Assembly: GCA_002425885.1 (NCBI GenBank)
Contig: DINC01000389.1
Span: 1 to 15,464 of the forward strand
DNA from: Spirochaetia bacterium UBA5550
GTDB taxonomy: Bacteria > Spirochaetota > UBA4802 > UBA5550
Direction of reading: 5' to 3'
Length of the DNA: 15,464 nucleotides
Below, piece by piece: positions 14,542 to 15,464 of the stretch (its first letter is position 1; every line of letters begins with the position of its first letter). The translations under genes were made by a program, and so were the position numbers. The notes beneath the pieces are model-generated. The model had not been told where the DNA came from and searched no databases. It saw only the letters and a program-made list of their open reading frames with translations.

Positions 14542-15464
14542 TCACTCTGCAGGGATTCAATCGCCCTGTTCCTTTTTACCGCCCTGGGGAGGTAGATATT
14601 CGCGTTTTTGTTTTCCGGGTCAACAAGCAGTATCTTTTCCATCATAATTATACAATCTTTATACTGCCTGTTGTCGTAGAGATTAATTCCCTCTTTCTCC
14701 CATGCCGTAATGTTTGACATGAGAATCTTCCTCTGCTGAATCAGTTTAAGCTCACAGTCTTTTATGTATGGAGAGCAGCTTGCAAGGTATGGAATAGCTT
14801 TGAGACTGTTCTTCTGAGCCAGATATAGTTCAGCTGTTTTCCGGTTGTCCTCTATCTCCGCAACTCTCTGCAGATAATAATCAAGACCCGGGTATTCGCT
14901 GTCCATCTGGTGGAGGTCTGAAAATAATTTTTTAGCTTCGTTAAAATTTTTATTCCTGAATTCGTTGATTCCCTTATCAAAGAGGGCGATCTTTTTGTCC
15001 GCGTTAAGTCTGCTTTCAATATCCTCCCTGTAGTCACCGAAGTTATATGTAATGCCCCCCCTCAGTTCCGCTGTATTGAATTTTTCCGAAGAAATTTCAG
15101 ACTTTCTGTACTCGGCATTAATAAAAAGGCCCACACCGCGACCAAGATATGTCATGCCGCCGATAAAAACGGAATATCCGGGTTTAAATGTTGTTTCATG
15201 TCTCTCGGTATTTTCAGTATCAAGCATTGAATATATTCCCCGCAGGGTGATCCCTGTATTAATGAATATATATGACATCAGGGGATAAGCAAACATTCCG
15301 CCGGCATATATGTCATACATCTGCAAAATTGAATCGCTGTTAACCAGCATTTCGTAAGATGAAAAAGAGAGGCCCCCTAAAAAATATGTGTTGCTATTCA
15401 TAAACGGGAGATTGTAGAATGCGCCAATTCCATAGGTCATGCCATCCTGAAGGTAGTCTTCATA
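14538..15464 (-). CDS. Partial beta-barrel plus TPR protein (N-terminus outside window)
   Basis: The frame stays open to the window edge (308 residues seen), so the Met at 15440 is probably internal and the true start lies beyond. The first 145 or so residues alternate aromatic/hydrophobic and polar positions with many Gly, as in outer-membrane beta-barrel strands, for example TYFLGGLSF, GVGLFINAEYR and a final ELRGGITYNF, which has the aromatic-ended look of a last OMP strand. The rest (about 160 residues) is helical with TPR-like repeats: KGINEFRNKNFNEAKKLF and EGINLYDNRQYKDCIIMM with a following DPEN. The product may expose TPRs to the periplasm from an outer-membrane barrel. The TGA overlaps the kinase gene start (ATGA), which suggests the two are made together. 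No specific family name can be given. Confidence 0.7.
   Translation of the reverse strand, partial: YEDYLQDGMTYGIGAFYNLPFMNSNTYFLGGLSFSSYEMLVNSDSILQMYDIYAGGMFAYPLMSYIFINTGITLRGIYSMLDTENTERHETTFKPGYSVFIGGMTYLGRGVGLFINAEYRKSEISSEKFNTAELRGGITYNFGDYREDIESRLNADKKIALFDKGINEFRNKNFNEAKKLFSDLHQMDSEYPGLDYYLQRVAEIEDNRKTAELYLAQKNSLKAIPYLASCSPYIKDCELKLIQQRKILMSNITAWEKEGINLYDNRQYKDCIIMMEKILLVDPENKNANIYLPRAVKRNRAIESLQSE

Noticed and set aside
15438-15440. ATG at 15440 as true start of the barrel-TPR gene
   Set aside because: The frame is open to the window end and the barrel would begin in mid-strand with no signal peptide, so the start is taken to be outside the window.
1-15464. CRISPR arrays, tRNA or rRNA genes, transposases, integrases
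   Set aside because: I saw no regularly spaced repeats, no cloverleaf or rRNA signatures and no recombinase motifs on either strand; a covariance-model scan would be needed to exclude small RNAs.

Overview
The window comes from a diderm (Gram-negative type) bacterium of moderate GC content. Evidence for an outer membrane and periplasm: three lipoproteins with a lipobox, a DsbD-type thiol reductant importer, and the end of an outer-membrane-like beta-barrel. Tandem DUF1566 (Lcl C-terminal domain) proteins, a ComFB-domain protein and a kinase-receiver-PP2C hybrid are all compatible with Spirochaetota, but deltaproteobacterial-type lineages also carry them. The phylum is therefore a weak inference, and no rRNA or tRNA is present to settle it.

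Left part (1-4816). A small Cys-patterned lipoprotein ends at a perfect intrinsic terminator. A sigma70-like promoter then precedes the Lon protease gene lon, which is followed 3 nt later by a two-domain ComFB-like protein. Convergent to these is a two-gene minus-strand operon, a nitroreductase-family flavoprotein followed by the tRNA adenosine deaminase tadA. It is coupled by a TAATG overlap and read from its own promoter. The ComFB-like gene and tadA end tail-to-tail, sharing a TTAA.

Middle part (4817-9190). A 387-bp gap between divergent genes holds back-to-back promoters and degenerate palindromic repeat modules of a MITE/REP-like kind. dsbD follows and overlaps a HAD-IIA phosphatase gene by one base (TAATG). 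hisE and hisG, overlapping by 14 bp, form a small histidine pair away from any other his gene in view. The block closes with a GC hairpin and a perfect 17-bp-stem AT-only palindrome.

Right part (9191-15464). An AT-richer segment carries two DUF1566 paralogues (one a lipoprotein, the other probably using a TTG start that overlaps the previous stop) and a DUF4185-like lipoprotein. Together they look like an exported or surface cassette of unknown role. It meets, again tail-to-tail through a TTAA, a minus-strand pair: a truncated beta-barrel/TPR protein followed, with an ATGA overlap, by a 912-aa membrane hybrid with HAMP, histidine kinase, receiver and PP2C phosphatase domains. The pair suggests envelope sensing coupled to a phosphatase output.

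Most of the window is ordinary housekeeping. The parts least explained by known systems are the barrel-TPR/kinase-phosphatase pair, the ComFB fusion, and the DUF1566-DUF4185 cassette bounded by the AT palindrome. I found no clear undescribed defence or mobile system, no CRISPR array, no transposase and no RNA gene.
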